DNA of 47,093 bases from positions 1 through 47,093 of the forward strand of contig NZ_JAGUCN010000036.1 of NCBI RefSeq assembly GCF_018271975.1. The letters are read 5' to 3'. Below, piece after piece: positions 46,901 to 47,093 of the stretch (positions within the stretch are counted from its first letter, which is position 1; each line of letters opens with the position of its first letter). A program made the translations under genes and the position numbers. The stretch is from Carboxylicivirga mesophila (lineage in GTDB: Bacteria > Bacteroidota > Bacteroidia > Bacteroidales > Marinilabiliaceae). The notes under the pieces are model-generated. The model saw only the letters and a list, made by a program, of their open reading frames with translations. It was not told the origin of the DNA and did no database searches.

Positions 46901-47093
46901 AAACAGGGTTATCTTCTGAGCCACTATTACTGTCATCAGCCGCTGTAGGAGGATCGTTCTGAGGCGTTATCGTAATGCTGACTGTCGCGGTATTTGAAGT
47001 AGCTCCGGTATTGTCATTAACGGTATAAGTGAAACTGTCGGATGTAGTTTCAGAGCCGTCGTGTGTATAGGTTACTGTACCGTTGCCATTATT
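40917..47093 (-). CDS. Giant T9SS type B adhesin, 5' end beyond the window
   Basis: At least 2058 aa; the frame stays open to the right edge, so the N-terminus is missing. In order it has two nearly identical ~105-residue modules (46.4-47.0 kb), five putative-Ig (He_PIG) modules, three Big_9/cadherin-like modules, three more He_PIG modules, about six Big_9 modules, and a calcium-binding thrombospondin type 3-like block near 41.2-41.5 kb ([19 protein letters not shown] and similar). A C-terminal type B sorting domain ([10 protein letters not shown] to the end GTVYIKR) closes the protein. He_PIG modules share [22 protein letters not shown]. Such proteins are secreted surface adhesins, sometimes used for gliding. 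The PorP gene lies 10 bp downstream. The sorting domain lacks the usual FSPNGDGxND opening. Low cysteine content and Asp-rich loops fit calcium-stiffened rods. Confidence 0.92.
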   Translation of the reverse strand, partial: NNGNGTVTYTHDGSETTSDSFTYTVNDNTGATSNTATVSITITPQNDPPTAADDSNSGSEDNPVSINVTSNDSDTDGTINVASVDLNPTLTSRQTTYSSTNGEWSVNNSGIVTFTPNANWNGAESITYVVADNNGLLSNQATIEMTITAVNDAPTAFNDSNSGLEDNSVSVNVTSNDSDIDGTINIASVDLNPSLANRQTTYSSTNGEWTVDNSGIVTFTPNTNWNGTESITYVVADNGGLFSNEATIQITISADNDGPVFTSSPVTTATEDALYTYNITATDVDGQPINFAITTNPGWLSLDDNGDGTATLSGTPTNDYVGNNGVVISVSDGTANTTQTFTINVANTNDAPVFTSTATTAANEDELYSYNVVTNDVDGQIPSITLTTNPGWLSLDDNGDGTATLSGTPSNDHIGNNSVTLTSSDGITSTEQIFTISVSNVNDPPVFTSNPPTSATEDAPYSYDVTATDVDLGEIPSFTLTTNPGWLALNDNGDGTATLTGTPTNEYVGNNNVTITASDATVNVQQSFTINVINTNDAPVFTAFNPPATIAQGTLYDYTITTSDDDGDIPDLSMQQGPAWLNFVDENDGTATLFGTPSNSDVGSYTIIIRADDGTTTTDESFDITVTNVNDDPEFTSTAILSVNEDEEYNYPIIVTDPDGDAITLTAPTKPDWLTFTDNTDGTGSLIGTPTNANVGVHNVILIAEDPNGGGDIQNFNISVVNVNDAPVISNISRSTPENVAITIPLSGFASDDDNNLDISSLIVVDQPVSGSVSINATSGEVTYTPNTGYAGNDSFTLQISDTDGATSNIGSVQIQVSNEAPNAVDDAFTIDEDTPSTFTILANDTDPQDNINAASVSIITQVSNGTLTVNANGTVDYTPNSNYNGSDAFAYEVSDTDGYTDQASVNITITAVNDAPNLAADSYTINEDTPIDMNVLGNDSDVENSVEPSSIQIEASATNGTLTINGDYTIRYEPNLNFNGSDSFSYSASDADGLRSQANVEITITPANDAPVFTSSPIEEATQDTPYNYSITTNDVDGDTPTINAVFSASWLSFTDNGNGTATLSGTPTNDDIDVYPIEITVSDGTLSNTQSFSINVNNANDAPVFTSTPVESASEDTPYTYNVSASDIDVGEIPVFTMESGPTWLTLTDNTDGTAVLTGTPLNEHVGTHNVTLRAADAATYAEQTFTVTVTNTNDAPVFTSSPIITIDEDTEYNYSITCSDDDGNAISIQGVVTPTWLTFTDNGNGNASLTGTPTNSQVGQHDVSLSVSDGTATTSQNFTIEVVNVNDAPVLSDANYSTPENTPVSILFVDISEDVDGNIDATSLRVVQQPNDGSVSIDPSSGNMTYTPENGFSGTDRFTVQVNDTDGANSNIASIEILVSNEAPNAVNDSYSTNEDTPVICDVLANDIDPQDNILANTLSITNQPIKGIVSINSSNGTITYTPNANENGADNFTYEVCDADGYCDQATVSININPVNDPPVINGDSYVLNEDQSMDLPILDNDVDIDSEINPASLAITSDATNGTLTINSNSITYTPNQDYNGNDSFSYSVADEQGLSGEATVSLTINPVNDRPIAVDDEGETSDVASIVINVAANDIDVDNNLNLASIMITRAPDHGTATVNGSTGNVTYIPDLNYYGADTYQYQICDTDGECSTATVRLTVRTGNAQPIADPIYKVVGEDGVLTNIRPLESVFDPNGNLDNGSLTIEVEPEHGEVTLQNEIVTYKPFENYYGNDTIVYSICDLGEPPLCDQDTIFISVLSVNDAPVASDYILEATEGTPVSVNLPELGTDIEMDELTIALPDDLPGIPGILSIIDETTLEFTANIGSLCSTFNVDYILLDSNGGKDTAEVVIKVLPIDSDGDNIPDATENSELNNLDSDNDGIPDYLDEDSDNDGITDLIEGNINDLCNDVPRDTDNDGTPDYLDEDSDNDLVRDVDEGYDDCDNDGIPNAIDSFDNCTSRALNIPEVFVPGSSVKEQQHFTIKGAEALVGDELFVFNRWGGQVYFSADYDNTWRGLSSSSMLGSEELPEGTYFYVYKTKEGQVIKGTVYIKR
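42365..45755. repeat. Two tandem ~1.7-kb blocks inside the giant adhesin gene
   Basis: Each block holds three He_PIG modules followed by three Big_9 modules. The STPEN motif that opens the fourth module lies at 44889 in one copy and 43194 in the other, exactly 1695 bp (565 codons) apart on the minus strand. The fifth module of both copies carries VSNEAPNAV just before it and DPQDN inside. The copies have diverged at many positions, so this is an old in-frame duplication. Confidence 0.75.
46399..47028. repeat. Recent 315-bp direct repeat in the giant adhesin gene
   Basis: Two copies 315 bp (105 codons) apart differ at relatively few positions. Both encode [25 protein letters not shown] and [10 protein letters not shown] in the same register. 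They are much closer to each other than the other modules of the gene are, which points to a recent duplication. More copies may lie past the right edge. Confidence 0.8.

Noticed and set aside
43447-46962. Several 70-105 aa open frames on the plus strand opposite the giant adhesin
   Set aside because: They recur at the module period, as expected of the complement of a repetitive gene with biased codons, and have no independent features.
1-47093. tRNA, rRNA, riboswitch or transposase genes
   Set aside because: I looked for cloverleaf-type T-loop motifs, rRNA-like stretches and transposase motifs and saw none; a covariance-model scan could still find small RNAs.

Overview
The window comes from a Bacteroidota genome, probably a free-living or marine Bacteroidia lineage such as the Marinilabiliales (lineage inferred, no marker gene seen). 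The pointers are a SusC/SusD pair with its own ECF sigma/FecR anti-sigma, type IX secretion (T9SS) type B sorting domains paired with PorP/SprF-family proteins, lipoproteins with classic lipoboxes, and several TAnnTTTG-type promoter elements. No rRNA, tRNA, CRISPR array or transposase was found.

Layout. (1) 0.1-1.8 kb: an M49-like metallopeptidase lipoprotein on the minus strand. (2) 2.1-14.5 kb: a polysaccharide utilization locus (PUL): ECF sigma, FecR, SusC with STN domain, SusD, an intrinsic terminator, then GH27, GH35 and GH20 enzymes and a long terminator hairpin. The sensor is the STN domain of SusC. The exo-enzymes would strip alpha-Gal/GalNAc, beta-Gal and beta-HexNAc in gene order, which fits an animal-type glycan. 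(3) 14.6-16.0 kb: a DUF434 protein followed by a PPP-family phosphatase. (4) 16.0-19.8 kb: mnmD and a MATE transporter set among three unusual non-coding elements: a hairpin-rich dispersed repeat, a ~240-bp palindromic element with inverted-repeat ends, and a 42-bp tandem array. (5) 19.8-26.1 kb: dinB, an FMN-binding protein with a porin, a small conserved protein, a small outer-membrane protein, an ArsC/Spx-like protein and an S37-type peptidase.

(6) 26.8-34.3 kb: two T9SS type B cargo proteins, each followed by a PorP/SprF-like protein; the second pair has its own promoter. (7) 34.3-36.2 kb: a secreted protein made of seven WMTDL repeats, then a cyclophilin and a DUF3127 protein with an SSB-like acidic tail. 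(8) 36.3-38.4 kb: an Fsr-like MFS transporter and a radical SAM protein. (9) 38.4-47.1 kb, minus strand: a giant cadherin/Ig-repeat adhesin running off the right edge, its PorP, and a TPR/PD40 protein lacking the OmpA domain usual in such proteins.

The least described items appear to be the WMTDL-repeat protein, the palindromic element at 17.5 kb, the 42-bp array at 19.4 kb, the DUF434/phosphatase pair, and the modular duplication history of the giant adhesin. All assignments come from reading motifs; no database search was run.
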